Positions 51,105-60,607 of a DNA stretch of 64,000 nt are shown here, in pieces. The translations under genes and the position numbers were made by a program. The notes beneath the pieces are model-generated. The model had not been told where the DNA came from. It saw only the letters and a list, made by a program, of their open reading frames with translations, and searched no databases. The DNA lies in NCBI GenBank assembly GCA_903872075.1, contig CAIQJF010000098.1, positions 1 through 64,000 of the forward strand, given 5' to 3'. Every line of letters begins with the position of its first letter. Position 1 is the first letter of the stretch. Origin of the DNA: an uncultured Caulobacteraceae bacterium. GTDB lineage: Bacteria > Pseudomonadota > Alphaproteobacteria > Caulobacterales > Caulobacteraceae.

Positions 51105-52144
51105 CTCGCCTGGTCTCGCCCGAAGCCGCGCCCATGGAGGCGCCCGACAAGGCCCTGCGGCCCCAGACCCTGGCCGAGTTCGTCGGTCAGGAGCAGTCCA
51201 AGGCCAATCTTCGCGTGTTCATCGACGCCGCTCGCGGCCGGGGCGAGGCTCTCGATCACGTCCTGCTGTTCGGGCCCCCGGGCCTGGGCAAGACCACCCT
51301 GGCCCAGATCGTCGCCCGCGAACTGGGGGTGAACTTCCGCGCCACCTCCGGCCCGGTCCTGGCCAAGGCCGGCGACCTCGCCGCCATCCTCACCAATCTC
51401 GAACCCAACGACGTGCTGTTCATCGACGAGATCCACCGCCTGGCCGCCAATGTGGAGGAGATCCTCTATCCGGCCATGGAGGACCACGCCCTGGACCTGA
51501 TGATCGGCGAGGGCCCCTCGGCCCGCTCGATCCGCATCGACCTGGCCCCCTTCACCCTGGTGGCCGCCACCACCCGCGCCGGCCTGCTGGCTACACCGCT
51601 ACGCGACCGCTTCGGCATCCCCATCCGGCTGGAGTTCTACACGCCGGACGAGCTTCAGAGAGTGCTCACGCAGGCCGGCCGCAAGATGGGGCTGAACCTC
51701 GCCGCCGACGGCGCCGCCGAGATCGCCCACCGCGCCCGGGGCACGCCCCGCGTCGCCGGGCGCCTGCTGCGCCGGGTGCGCGACTTCGCCGCCGCAGAGG
51801 ACGCAGTCGTCATCGACCGGCTCTGCGCCGCGCGGGGCCTGGCCCGGCTGGAGGTGGACGCCGCCGGCCTAGATTCCCTCGATCGCCGCTACCTGCGCGC
51901 CCTGATCGACAACTATGGCGGCGGCCCGGCCGGGGTGGAGACCCTGGCCTACGCCATCGCCGAAGCCCGGGATTCCGTCGAGGACGTGATCGAGCCTTTC
52001 CTTATGCAGCAGGGCTTCATCCAGCGCACGCCGCGCGGCCGCCTGGCCTGCGCCAAGGCCTGGAGCCATCTGGGCCTGACGCCGCCCGCCGCCCCGCCGG
52101 GCCTGGGCGGTCAGCCGACACTCTTCGACGAGGACGAGGTTTAG
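51101..52144 (+). CDS. ruvB: Holliday junction branch migration ATPase RuvB
   Basis: 347 residues from GTG 51101. Walker [10 protein letters not shown], Walker [11 protein letters not shown], sensor ATTRAGLL, arginine finger in RDRFG, and a winged-helix C-terminus ending in LFDEDEV. It drives branch migration with RuvA. Confidence 0.96.
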   Translation: MTRLVSPEAAPMEAPDKALRPQTLAEFVGQEQSKANLRVFIDAARGRGEALDHVLLFGPPGLGKTTLAQIVARELGVNFRATSGPVLAKAGDLAAILTNLEPNDVLFIDEIHRLAANVEEILYPAMEDHALDLMIGEGPSARSIRIDLAPFTLVAATTRAGLLATPLRDRFGIPIRLEFYTPDELQRVLTQAGRKMGLNLAADGAAEIAHRARGTPRVAGRLLRRVRDFAAAEDAVVIDRLCAARGLARLEVDAAGLDSLDRRYLRALIDNYGGGPAGVETLAYAIAEARDSVEDVIEPFLMQQGFIQRTPRGRLACAKAWSHLGLTPPAAPPGLGGQPTLFDEDEV

Positions 52145-52148
52145 GCCC

Positions 52149-52652
52149 GTGAGTACGCCGACCTGGAGCCGCCGCCCCTTCATCGGGTCCCTGCCCAAAG
52201 GGTTCCGCTCAAGCCTGCCCGCGGCGGAGGCCCTGGTCGGGCTAGGGACCTTGCTGGCGTCGCCGGACATCGAGGGATCGACCGAGGGCGACACAGCCTG
52301 GCTGCGACCGAAGGGCGGACTGCAACCGCCCGCGGTGACCCTGAAGCTCAAGGTCGTCGACGCCTCCGACGGCGCGAAGATCGAATGTCGGTTCGACGCC
52401 AGCAAATGGGACGCGATCGATCTGTGGATCTACGCCCTGGTGGCCGCGGTCGGTTTCGAGGTCGCGGCGGCGTGGTTCAGCGGTCGCCTCGCCATGCTGG
52501 GTAAGGATATGTTGAGCTCGGTGACGCCCCTCGCCATCGCGGGCCTGGCGACGCTCTCGACCGGCCACTATGCCTTCCGCCGCTGGCGCCAGTCGGTTCG
52601 CAACCGCCTGTTCGACCGCGCCGTGATTGCGCTCGGGGTCCCCATCTCATGA
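52149..52652 (+). CDS. Hypothetical membrane-associated protein
   Basis: 167 residues from GTG 52149. The N-terminal half is soluble and beta-like; two weak hydrophobic helices follow (IDLWIYALVAAVGFEVAAAWF and SSVTPLAIAGLATLSTGHYAF). It lies 4 nt after ruvB and overlaps ybgC by 4 nt, so it is part of the same transcript. No family recognised. Confidence 0.65.
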   Translation: MSTPTWSRRPFIGSLPKGFRSSLPAAEALVGLGTLLASPDIEGSTEGDTAWLRPKGGLQPPAVTLKLKVVDASDGAKIECRFDASKWDAIDLWIYALVAAVGFEVAAAWFSGRLAMLGKDMLSSVTPLAIAGLATLSTGHYAFRRWRQSVRNRLFDRAVIALGVPIS

Positions 52653-53104
52653 GCGACGCCCCGTCCGCAGGCCGCTTCGTGGGCCGCGAACACCGACTGG
52701 CCGTACGGGTCTACTACGAGGACACCGACTTCACCGGCGTGGTCTACCACGCCAACTATGTCCGCTATTTCGAGCGTGGCCGTTCCGACTTTCTGCGCCT
52801 CGCGGGGATAAGCCATAGCGACCTGCTGGAGCGCGAGGATCCGGGCGCTTTCGTGATCACCAAGCTCGCCATCGACTTCCGCAAGCCCGCCCGTATCGAC
52901 GACGCCCTCGTGGTGGTCACCACCTACGACACGATCAAAGGCCCCCGAATGTGGATCAGCCAGACCATCCGGCGCGGCGAGGATGTGATCGCCACGGCCC
53001 AGGTCGAGGCCGCCTGCATTCGCCCGGACGGCCGCCCGCGCCGCCCGCCGCCGGAGCTTTTGCAATCCCTTAACCCGCTGTTGATACCGGCGGCGGAGTC
53101 TTAG
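52649..53104 (+). CDS. ybgC: Tol-Pal-associated acyl-CoA thioesterase YbgC
   Basis: 151 residues, hot-dog fold. The 4-hydroxybenzoyl-CoA thioesterase motif YYEDTDFTGVVYHANYVRYFERGRSDFLR contains the catalytic Asp and the HANY segment. It heads the tol genes, as in most Proteobacteria. Confidence 0.94.
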   Translation: MSDAPSAGRFVGREHRLAVRVYYEDTDFTGVVYHANYVRYFERGRSDFLRLAGISHSDLLEREDPGAFVITKLAIDFRKPARIDDALVVVTTYDTIKGPRMWISQTIRRGEDVIATAQVEAACIRPDGRPRRPPPELLQSLNPLLIPAAES

Positions 53105-53134
53105 ACCCCGTCGTTCCGACGCCAAGGGATCGCC

Positions 53135-53851
53135 ATGGAAGCCGCCGCCACGATCACCCCCGAGAGCTTCTCGCCAATCCACCTGTTCCTGCACGCCGAC
53201 TGGGTGGTGAAGGGGGTGCTGGTGGGCCTGATCTTCGCCTCCCTGTGGTCCTGGGCCGTGATCATCGACAAGGCCATCCGCATCACGGCCCTCAACCGCG
53301 AGGCCGATCGCTTCGAGGATCAGGTGGGGTCGGGCCGCCCGCTCGAGGAGGTCGCCGCGGCGGCCGGCGAATCGCCCCGCCACGCCCTGCCCCGCATGTT
53401 GCAGGCCGCCCTGCGCGAATGGCGCGGCGCGCGCGACAAGGGCCTTCTCGCCGAGGGCCGCGAGGACGCCCAGGCGGCCTTCCTGGTCCAGCGCATCGAC
53501 CGGGTGCTCGACTCTGCGGTGGCCCGGGAAAGTCAGCGCGTCGAGGAGGGGCTGGGGAGCCTCGCCATCGTCGCCACCGCATCGCCCTTCATAGGCCTGT
53601 TCGGCACCGTCTGGGGGATCATGACCGCCTTCCAGGCCATCGCCATCCAGAAGAACACCAACCTCTCGGTGGTCGCCCCCTCGATCGCCCAGGCCCTGTT
53701 CGCCACGGCCGTGGGCCTCGCCGCGGCCATTCCCGCCTATATCGCCTACAACAAGTTCTCCACCGACGCGGGCAAGTACGCCGCCCGGCTCGAAGGCTTT
53801 GCAGACGATCTGGTGACGGCGATCCAGCGCCGTCTGGCCGAGCGGAAATAG
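53135..53851 (+). CDS. tolQ: Tol-Pal system protein TolQ
   Basis: 238 residues, MotA/TolQ/ExbB proton channel. Three membrane helices: about 25-45, 145-170 (LAIVATASPFIGLFGTVWGIMTAF) and 185-207 (ALFATAVGLAAAIPAYIAY). With TolR it uses the proton gradient to drive TolA during cell division. Confidence 0.95.
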   Translation: MEAAATITPESFSPIHLFLHADWVVKGVLVGLIFASLWSWAVIIDKAIRITALNREADRFEDQVGSGRPLEEVAAAAGESPRHALPRMLQAALREWRGARDKGLLAEGREDAQAAFLVQRIDRVLDSAVARESQRVEEGLGSLAIVATASPFIGLFGTVWGIMTAFQAIAIQKNTNLSVVAPSIAQALFATAVGLAAAIPAYIAYNKFSTDAGKYAARLEGFADDLVTAIQRRLAERK

Positions 53852-53855
53852 AGCC

Positions 53856-54368
53856 GTGGCGCTGGGAGCCCACGACGCCTTCGCCGCCGGCCGCCGCCGG
53901 GGTCGCGCCCGCCGCGGCCGGCGCGCCGCCCTGTCGGAAATCAATGTCACGCCCCTGGTGGACGTGATGCTGGTGCTGCTGATCATCTTCATGGTCTCCG
54001 CGCCGCTGCTCACCGTGGGCGTGCCGCTGGAGCTGCCCAAGACCGAGGCCTCGGCGGTGCAGGATCAGCAGCAGCCGATCACCGTTTCGGTGCGGGCCGA
54101 TGGGCGCATCTTCATCAATGAGACCGAGACGCCCTTCGCCGGCCTCTCGCCGACCCTTCGCCAGATGGCCGGCGAGGCCTACGCCAAGCCCATCTACGTC
54201 CGCGCCGACGGCCGGGCGTCCTACGCCATGGTCGCCCAGGTCATGGCCAGCCTCTCGCAGTCGGGTTTTTCATCCATCGACCTGATCACCGACACTGGCG
54301 GCCCTTCCTCCGGCGCGGCCGCGGACGCCAGGGCGCCCGGCGCGGGAGGCCCGGCGTCGCGCCGATGA
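53856..54368 (+). CDS. tolR: Tol-Pal system protein TolR
   Basis: 170 residues from GTG 53856. One membrane helix carries the proton-binding Asp (INVTPLVDVMLVLLIIFMVSAPLL), followed by the periplasmic ExbD/TolR domain. The Gly/Arg-rich N-terminus and Ala/Gly-rich C-terminus are long. It overlaps tolA by 4 nt. Confidence 0.93.
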   Translation: MALGAHDAFAAGRRRGRARRGRRAALSEINVTPLVDVMLVLLIIFMVSAPLLTVGVPLELPKTEASAVQDQQQPITVSVRADGRIFINETETPFAGLSPTLRQMAGEAYAKPIYVRADGRASYAMVAQVMASLSQSGFSSIDLITDTGGPSSGAAADARAPGAGGPASRR

Positions 54369-55192
54369 CCGCTCAGGCCCGGCGGCAAGGCGACTCCCTG
54401 GCCCCGGCCTTCCTGGCCGCGGTCGCCTTGCACCTGGGGGTCTTCGCCCTGGCGGTCTTCCTCCGCCCGGCGGCGATCGCGCCCATGGGAACCGCCGTGC
54501 CGATCACCATCGTCACGCGCGGACCCACCACCGACTCCCGCGCCGCCGAGGCCGCGCCGGTGGCCCAGGCCGCCCAGACGGAGGCGCCGGTCCCTCAGGC
54601 CAAGGCTCCGGCCCCGCCGCCAACGCCCGCCCCGGCCCCGGCTCCGCCAAAGCCGGCGCCCGTCAAGGCTGTGAAGCCGGCCCCGGCTCCCGTCCCCACG
54701 CCCGCGCCCCAACCTCCGAATCCCCAGGTCAAACCCACCCCGGCGCCGCCGCGCCAGAGCCTCAACCTCGACGCCCTGGCCGCCAACATCGCCCGCACGA
54801 CCAAGCCCTCGCCGCCTCGCCCGGCCTCGGGCGCCCGAGGCCCGACCCGCGCCGAGACCGCCACCGAGGCCCGCGTCGACGCCGGCACGGGCGTGTCTCA
54901 GAGCGACATCGCCGGCCTGTCGCAACTTCTGGAGCGGCTGTGGAACCCCAACTGCAACGCCACCGGGGGCGAGGGCGTTGTCATCCCGGTGAAGTTCACG
55001 GTGAGCTACGATGGCCGTGTCACCGGCCGCATCACCGAAGGCGGTCGCGAAACCTCGTCCAACCCCGTCATCGCCACGGCGGCGCGGCGGGCCATCGACG
55101 CCATCCACCAGGCCGAGCCCTATGGCGCGGTCTACCGCGGCCAGACGTTCACGGTAAACTTCGACGCCAAGACGGCGTGCGCGAATCGCTAG
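54365..55192 (+). CDS. tolA: Tol-Pal system protein TolA
   Basis: 275 residues. One membrane helix (about 17-36), a Pro/Ala/Lys-rich periplasmic stretch (about 55-155) shorter and more Pro-rich than the enterobacterial helix, and a TonB/TolA C-terminal domain ([26 protein letters not shown]) that contacts TolB/Pal. Identity rests on the domain and on its place between tolR and tolB. Confidence 0.88.
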   Translation: MTAQARRQGDSLAPAFLAAVALHLGVFALAVFLRPAAIAPMGTAVPITIVTRGPTTDSRAAEAAPVAQAAQTEAPVPQAKAPAPPPTPAPAPAPPKPAPVKAVKPAPAPVPTPAPQPPNPQVKPTPAPPRQSLNLDALAANIARTTKPSPPRPASGARGPTRAETATEARVDAGTGVSQSDIAGLSQLLERLWNPNCNATGGEGVVIPVKFTVSYDGRVTGRITEGGRETSSNPVIATAARRAIDAIHQAEPYGAVYRGQTFTVNFDAKTACANR

Positions 55193-55202
55193 GACAGCCC
55201 TG

Positions 55203-56501
55203 ATGCGTTCATGGATCAAAGCTCTCGCCATCGGCCTTGCCCTGATGGGCGGCGCCGTCGCGGGCCCGGCCGCCGCCGAGATCGTCATCAACGTCGACCA
55301 GGGCGCGACCCAGCCCCTGCCCATCGCCGTGCCGGTCTTCAAAGGGCCTGCCGCGGCCGCGACCCAGATCCAGCAGGTGATCGCCGCCGACCTTGCCCGC
55401 TCGGGCCTGTTCCGCCCCCTCGATCAGGCGACATTTCCGGCGGCGACGCTGGACGTGAACGCACCGCCTGTGTTCGATAGCTGGAAGGCGATCAGCGCGC
55501 AGGGCCTGCTGACCGGTCAGGTGACCATCGACAACGACGGCCACATGCGCGTCGATTTCAGGCTGTGGGACGTCTATGCGGGCGACCAGCTGCTGGGCCT
55601 GCAGTTCTCCTCCAACCCCGACAACTGGCGCCGCGTGGCCCACAAGATCGCCGACGCGGTCTATGAGAAGCTCACCGGCGAGCAGGGCTATTTCGACACC
55701 AAGGTCGTCTTCGCCGCCGAGAGCGGGACGCGCGGCAAGATGGTCCGCCGCCTGCAGGTCATGGACCAAGACGGCGCCAACCCCGTCTATCTCACCGACG
55801 GCTCCTATCAGGTGTTCTTCCCGCACTTCTCGGGCAGCACCCAGGAGGTCACCTACATGGCCCTGCGGCCCACGGGCTCGACAGTGTATCTGCTCAACAC
55901 CGCCACACGCCGGCAGGAGGCCCTCGGCCACTTCCCAGGCATGGTCTTCGCCCCGCGGTTTTCGCCCGATGGCGGCAAGGTCGTCTTCTCGGCCGAGAAG
56001 GACGGCAACACCGACGTCTATGTGATGAACCTGGCCAGCCGCCAGGCGACCCGTCTGACCACCGATCCGGGAATCGACACCTCGCCGGGATTCTCGCCGG
56101 ACGGGGCGCAGATCGCGTTCAACTCCGACCGCGGCGGCTCGCCTCAGGTCTACGTGATGAACGCCGATGGCGCGAACGTCCACCGCATCTCCTTCGGGTC
56201 GGGGCGGTATACGACGCCGGTCTGGAGTCCGAACGGCAAGTGGATCGCCTTCACCAAACAGGAAGGCTCGGAATTCCACATCGGGATCATGAAGCCCGAC
56301 GGTTCGGGCGAGAAACTGCTGACCACCAGCTATCTCGACGAAGGACCCACCTGGGCGCCCAACAGCCGGGTGCTGATGTTCGCCCGCGACACCGGCTACG
56401 GCTCGCACCTGTGGACGGTGGATATCTCTGGCCGTCTGCTGGCCCCGGCCGCCTACAATCTCGGGGCCTCGGACCCGTCCTGGTCCGCCCTGCTGCCCTG
56501 A
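55203..56501 (+). CDS. tolB: Tol-Pal system protein TolB
   Basis: 432 residues with a signal peptide (to AAAE, about 25), an N-terminal TolB domain and a C-terminal beta-propeller of PD40/WD40-like repeats ([47 protein letters not shown]). It normally binds Pal in the periplasm. No pal gene follows. Confidence 0.95.
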   Translation: MRSWIKALAIGLALMGGAVAGPAAAEIVINVDQGATQPLPIAVPVFKGPAAAATQIQQVIAADLARSGLFRPLDQATFPAATLDVNAPPVFDSWKAISAQGLLTGQVTIDNDGHMRVDFRLWDVYAGDQLLGLQFSSNPDNWRRVAHKIADAVYEKLTGEQGYFDTKVVFAAESGTRGKMVRRLQVMDQDGANPVYLTDGSYQVFFPHFSGSTQEVTYMALRPTGSTVYLLNTATRRQEALGHFPGMVFAPRFSPDGGKVVFSAEKDGNTDVYVMNLASRQATRLTTDPGIDTSPGFSPDGAQIAFNSDRGGSPQVYVMNADGANVHRISFGSGRYTTPVWSPNGKWIAFTKQEGSEFHIGIMKPDGSGEKLLTTSYLDEGPTWAPNSRVLMFARDTGYGSHLWTVDISGRLLAPAAYNLGASDPSWSALLP

Positions 56502-56594
56502 GCCCCCCGCCTGATCGACGCGCCTGACCAATCCTTAAGTTGTCCGGCGACCGGTTTTGACGCCTTCTCTCCAAGGGGAATGGAGGGACAGGGG

Positions 56595-58574
56595 ATGCAG
56601 ATGATCCGCAAGGTCGTGGCGGCCGGCATGGCGGCCCTTGTGGTGCTGACCGGCGCTCCGGCGACCGCCCAGACGCCGCCCCCCGCCCAGCCCCCCATCC
56701 AGGCCCCCGTGCAGGCCGCCTTACAGCCGCTTGATCGCGCCAGGGTCGAGGCCTTCGTCGACGGCGCGGTGAGCCAGGCCATTCTTCGCGATCACATCGC
56801 CGGGGTGTCGGTGGCCGTTGTGGACCGCTCGGGCGTGGTGCTCGCCAAGGCCTATGGTCAGGCCGGCGCCAATCCCACCCGTCCGGCCGGGCCGGACACC
56901 CTTTTTCGGGTCGGCTCAATCTCCAAGACGCCGGTCTGGATCGCCGTCATGCAACTGGTCGAGCAGGGCATGATTTCCCTGGACGATCCGATCAACGATC
57001 ACTTGCCGCCGGACCTGAAAATCCCAGACGAGGGCTTCCGCGAGCCGATCCGCATTCGCCACCTGATGACCCATTCGGCGGGCTTCGAGGACTCGGTGCT
57101 CGGCGGCTTCTTCGTCCGCGACGCCGCCCACCTGACCAATCTCGAAACCTATCTCAGGACCCACCGCGTCCACCGCGTGCGCGAGCCGGGAACCCTGGCG
57201 GTCTATTCCAACTACGGCGCGGCCCTGGCCGGAGCGATGGTCGCCCATGTTACCGGCCAGCGCTGGGAGGACTACGTCGAACGGCACGTCCTGCGGCCGC
57301 TGGGCATGGCCGAGGCCACTTATCGCGAACCCTATTCGGTGGCGCAGGCCAATGCGGCCAATCTGGCCGCGCCGATCCCAGCGGCCGCTCTGGCAAGACT
57401 TTCCTCCGGCTTCGACGTCAAGGCCGGAGCCCTGGAGCCGCAGGCCTTCGAATATATCGGCAACGTGGCGCCGGCGGGCGGCCTCTCGGCCAGCGCCCGG
57501 GACATGGCCGCCTATCTGCAAGCCCTGCTCGATCCGGCGCGGCTGCAGGCGGCGGGCGTCCTCAAGGCCACGAGCTTCGCGACCTTGCGCGAGCCGCTGT
57601 TCGCCAACACACCCGAGATGGGCTCCTGGCGCCATGGCTTCATGGACTTCTCCGTGATCCGCGGCCGGCCGGCCTTCGGCCACGGCGGGGACCTGATCTA
57701 CCAGCACGCCACCCTTGAGATCTATCCCGACGCCGGGATCGGCATCTTCGTCGCGGTGAACACACCCACCGGCATCCCGCTGCGCGATCACCTGCCGCAG
57801 GCCCTGCTGGCCGCCTTCGCCGGCCCGGCGAGTCCCCCTCCGCCCCGCGCGGCGGACGCCAAGGCCGAAGCCGCCAAGGTGGCGGGCGCCTACCGCAGCC
57901 TGCGGCGCCCCGCGTTCCGCACGGAACGGGCGGTGCTGAGCCTGATCGGGGCCGGCGAGGTCAAGGCCATGCCCAACGGCGACATTATCGTGCCGCGCGG
58001 CGACCATACCGCGCGCTTCTATCCCATCGGTCACGGCGTCTTCGCCGATGTGGCGAGTCCGGCCCGCATCGCCTTCCACGAGGTCGGCGGGCGGATGCTG
58101 CAGTTCGACCCTTACAGCGCCGGTCCGGCCGAGCGGATCGGCTTCTTCCAGGGCGCAATCTGGCTGTCGGCCTTGGCCGTCCTGGCCCTGTTCACAGCGA
58201 TCTGGGGCATGGTCATGGGCGTCAGGCGCCTGTTCCGCCGCCGCGAGCCCGGGCGGGCGGCGGCCCTGGCGCTCGACGGCCTGTGCGCCGCATGGCTGAT
58301 CGCCTTCGGGTTCGTCGGCGCCGGCATGGCGGCCCTGGGCGACCAGAACAGCGCCGTCTTCGCCTATCCCGGGACCCTGCTGCCGGTCGGGCTCTGGGCC
58401 CTGCTTGCCGCCGCCCTGGCCACGCCCCTGGCGGCCCTGGCCGCGATCTTTCCGCTCAGACCGCATGACTGGAGCGCCTGGCGCTGGTCACGCCAGGGCG
58501 CCGCCTTCGTCGTGTTCGCAACCTTCGCGGTGACCCTGCAGGTCTGGGGCCTGCTCGGCTATTCCGGCTGGTAA
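56595..58574 (+). CDS. Serine beta-lactamase-like hydrolase with C-terminal membrane helices
   Basis: 659 residues. A signal peptide and Pro-rich linker precede a class C beta-lactamase-like domain (about 50-410): SxxK in VGSISKTPVW, YxN in YSNYG, and HGG in FGHGGDLIY. After a beta-rich segment come about four membrane helices (about 520-655). Such proteins are esterases or D-Ala peptidases more often than true beta-lactamases. GGAGGGAC upstream supports ATG 56595 over 56580. It sits where pal is often found. Confidence 0.85.
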   Translation: MQMIRKVVAAGMAALVVLTGAPATAQTPPPAQPPIQAPVQAALQPLDRARVEAFVDGAVSQAILRDHIAGVSVAVVDRSGVVLAKAYGQAGANPTRPAGPDTLFRVGSISKTPVWIAVMQLVEQGMISLDDPINDHLPPDLKIPDEGFREPIRIRHLMTHSAGFEDSVLGGFFVRDAAHLTNLETYLRTHRVHRVREPGTLAVYSNYGAALAGAMVAHVTGQRWEDYVERHVLRPLGMAEATYREPYSVAQANAANLAAPIPAAALARLSSGFDVKAGALEPQAFEYIGNVAPAGGLSASARDMAAYLQALLDPARLQAAGVLKATSFATLREPLFANTPEMGSWRHGFMDFSVIRGRPAFGHGGDLIYQHATLEIYPDAGIGIFVAVNTPTGIPLRDHLPQALLAAFAGPASPPPPRAADAKAEAAKVAGAYRSLRRPAFRTERAVLSLIGAGEVKAMPNGDIIVPRGDHTARFYPIGHGVFADVASPARIAFHEVGGRMLQFDPYSAGPAERIGFFQGAIWLSALAVLALFTAIWGMVMGVRRLFRRREPGRAAALALDGLCAAWLIAFGFVGAGMAALGDQNSAVFAYPGTLLPVGLWALLAAALATPLAALAAIFPLRPHDWSAWRWSRQGAAFVVFATFAVTLQVWGLLGYSGW

Positions 58575-58583
58575 GCCCGCCCC

Positions 58584-59615
58584 TCAGTTCGGCTTGAGCA
58601 GCAGCTTGCAGCTGTCCGCGCCGCTGCGCAGGCCCTCGAAGGCGAGGGGGAAGCGGTCGAAGTCGGCCACCTCGGTGATCAGCGGCATGGGATCGAAGCG
58701 GGCCTGGGCCAGGGCGTCGATCACGTACTGGAAGTCGCCGCGGTCATGGCCGAGCACGAAGGTAAGGGTCAGTTCCTTGGCCAGGGCCACCATGGGATGC
58801 AGCCGGTCCTGTTCCATGCAGGCGCCCACCACGATCACCCGGCCGAACAGCGGCGCGACGCGCACCGATTCCTCGATCATCCCCGGCACGCCGACGCACT
58901 CGAACACCACCTGCGGCGGCCCATTGGCGAGATCCGCGAAAGTGGTGGCCACGTCGGCGGCGCGGGGATCGAGGGTCGCCGTGGCGCCCATGACTTCCGC
59001 CCGGCGGCGGGCCGGGGCCTTGGGATCGGAGACGATGACGCAGGACGCGCCGGCCAGCCGGGCGAACAGGGCGACCGCCTGGCCCACCGGGCCTGCGCCG
59101 ATGACCAGGACCTTCTGTCCCAGAATCTGTCCGGCCTTGCGTACGGCGTGATAGCCCACGGCGAGGGGTTCGGTGAGGGCGCCGGACATCAGCGGCACGG
59201 CCTCGGGCAGGCGCATGGCCTGACCGGCCCCCACCGCCACATACTGGGCGTTGCCGCCTGGCTGGGAGATGCCGAGATAGGCGACGCTTGGGCAGATGAT
59301 ATCGAGACCGTCCTTGCACAGGGCCCCGCAGGCCGGGCACGGCCGGTAGGGCATCACCGTCACCCGTTCGCCGGTGCGCCAGCCGCCGATGGCGTCGCGG
59401 CCGACCTCGACCACCTCGCCTGAGAATTCATGGCCGAGAATCGCGCCGGCGCTGAGCGAGGAGGCGATGCCGGGCTGGGTCAGATGCAGGTCGGTGCCGC
59501 AGACGCCGCTATAGGCGACCTTGATCAGCAGGTCACCGGGCGCCGGCGTCGGATCCGCGGCCTCCGCCGCCGTCATCAAAGATCCCGCCGCCTGAAACAG
59601 ACTGGCCCTCATCAC
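58584..59615 (-). CDS. Zinc-dependent alcohol dehydrogenase family protein
   Basis: 343 residues, MDR superfamily. Catalytic-zinc residues CGTDLH and GHEFSGEVVEVG; structural-zinc cysteines in CPACGALCKDGLDIIC; NAD(P)-binding VLVIGAGPVGQAVALF. It resembles threonine/2,3-butanediol/sorbitol dehydrogenases; substrate not assignable. Divergent from the TIM-barrel gene. Confidence 0.88.
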   Translation of the reverse strand: MMRASLFQAAGSLMTAAEAADPTPAPGDLLIKVAYSGVCGTDLHLTQPGIASSLSAGAILGHEFSGEVVEVGRDAIGGWRTGERVTVMPYRPCPACGALCKDGLDIICPSVAYLGISQPGGNAQYVAVGAGQAMRLPEAVPLMSGALTEPLAVGYHAVRKAGQILGQKVLVIGAGPVGQAVALFARLAGASCVIVSDPKAPARRRAEVMGATATLDPRAADVATTFADLANGPPQVVFECVGVPGMIEESVRVAPLFGRVIVVGACMEQDRLHPMVALAKELTLTFVLGHDRGDFQYVIDALAQARFDPMPLITEVADFDRFPLAFEGLRSGADSCKLLLKPN

Positions 59616-59720
59616 GCGCTCCCCGCAAAACAGTCATTGTTGTTGGTTTCCAACCCTGCCCTCGGCCGCTAGCCTTCGTCAACGGCGGGCCGGCGAACAC
59701 GGCCGCCACGGGAGAACGCG

Positions 59721-60536
59721 ATGAACGGCAAGAGACCCCTGATCTCCCTGGCGGCCGGGGTGATGGTCGAGTTCTCCCCGGCCCAGACCGTGGCCGCCGC
59801 CGCCGCGGCCGGCTGGCCGGCGGCGGGCATCTGGGTGGATCTCGAAACCTGGACTCCGGCCGTGGCGCGCGAGGTGAAGACCCGTCTGGACGACGCCGGC
59901 CTGAAAGCGCTGGACGCCGAGGTGATCTGGATCCGCCCCGGCCCGCCGGACGACGACGGCCTGCGGGTCATTGACGCCGCCGTGGCCGTGGGCGCGCCAA
60001 ATGTGCTGGTGGTCAGCGTCGCCCCCGATCCGCGCGACACCGCCGACAAGCTGGGCCGGCTCTCGGACTACGCCCGAACCGTGGGCGTGCGCGTCTCCCT
60101 GGAGTTCGGCGCCTTCACGACCGTCAAGTCCCTGGCCGACGCCCTTGAGGTGCTCGAGCTTTGCGGGCGGCCCGAGCCCGGCCTGCTGGTCGATCCCCTC
60201 CACTTCGCCCGCACCTACGGCAAGCCGGCGGACCTCGCGCGCGTCGCCCCCTCGCGCTTCGCCTACGCCCAGTTCTGCGACGCGGCCGCGTCGGGGCCCA
60301 AGCCCGAGGATGTTCAGGCAATCATCGCGGAGGCCCTGGACGGACGGCTTATGCCCGGAGAAGGCGCCCTGCCCCTGACCGAACTGGTGGGCCTCCTGCC
60401 CGCCGGCCTGCCCCTGAGCGTCGAACTGCGGTCGAAGGCGCTGCGGGACGGCTATCCGGATCCGGCCGAGCGGGCCCGGGCGCTGCTGGCCTCCACCAAC
60501 GCCTGGCTGGACCGCGCCTTCAAAACACCATCCTGA
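59721..60536 (+). CDS. Sugar phosphate isomerase/epimerase-like TIM barrel protein
   Basis: 271 residues, AP-endonuclease-2/xylose-isomerase-like fold: SLAAGVMVEFSPAQTVAAAA, VSLEFGAFTTVKSL with a metal Glu, LLVDPLHFAR, and LPLSVELRSKAL with the last Glu. Divergent from the alcohol dehydrogenase with which it may share a polyol pathway (inference). Confidence 0.82.
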   Translation: MNGKRPLISLAAGVMVEFSPAQTVAAAAAAGWPAAGIWVDLETWTPAVAREVKTRLDDAGLKALDAEVIWIRPGPPDDDGLRVIDAAVAVGAPNVLVVSVAPDPRDTADKLGRLSDYARTVGVRVSLEFGAFTTVKSLADALEVLELCGRPEPGLLVDPLHFARTYGKPADLARVAPSRFAYAQFCDAAASGPKPEDVQAIIAEALDGRLMPGEGALPLTELVGLLPAGLPLSVELRSKALRDGYPDPAERARALLASTNAWLDRAFKTPS

Positions 60537-60607
60537 TGCGGCAACGCTGACCTCTTCGATGACGCGAAGGCGGGGCTTCGGGTGAACAGCAGCGCGATGC
60601 GGCGAAC

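Noticed and set aside
52568-54040. 490-codon minus-strand frame opposite ybgC-tolQ-tolR
   Set aside because: Shadow frame opposite three recognised Tol genes.
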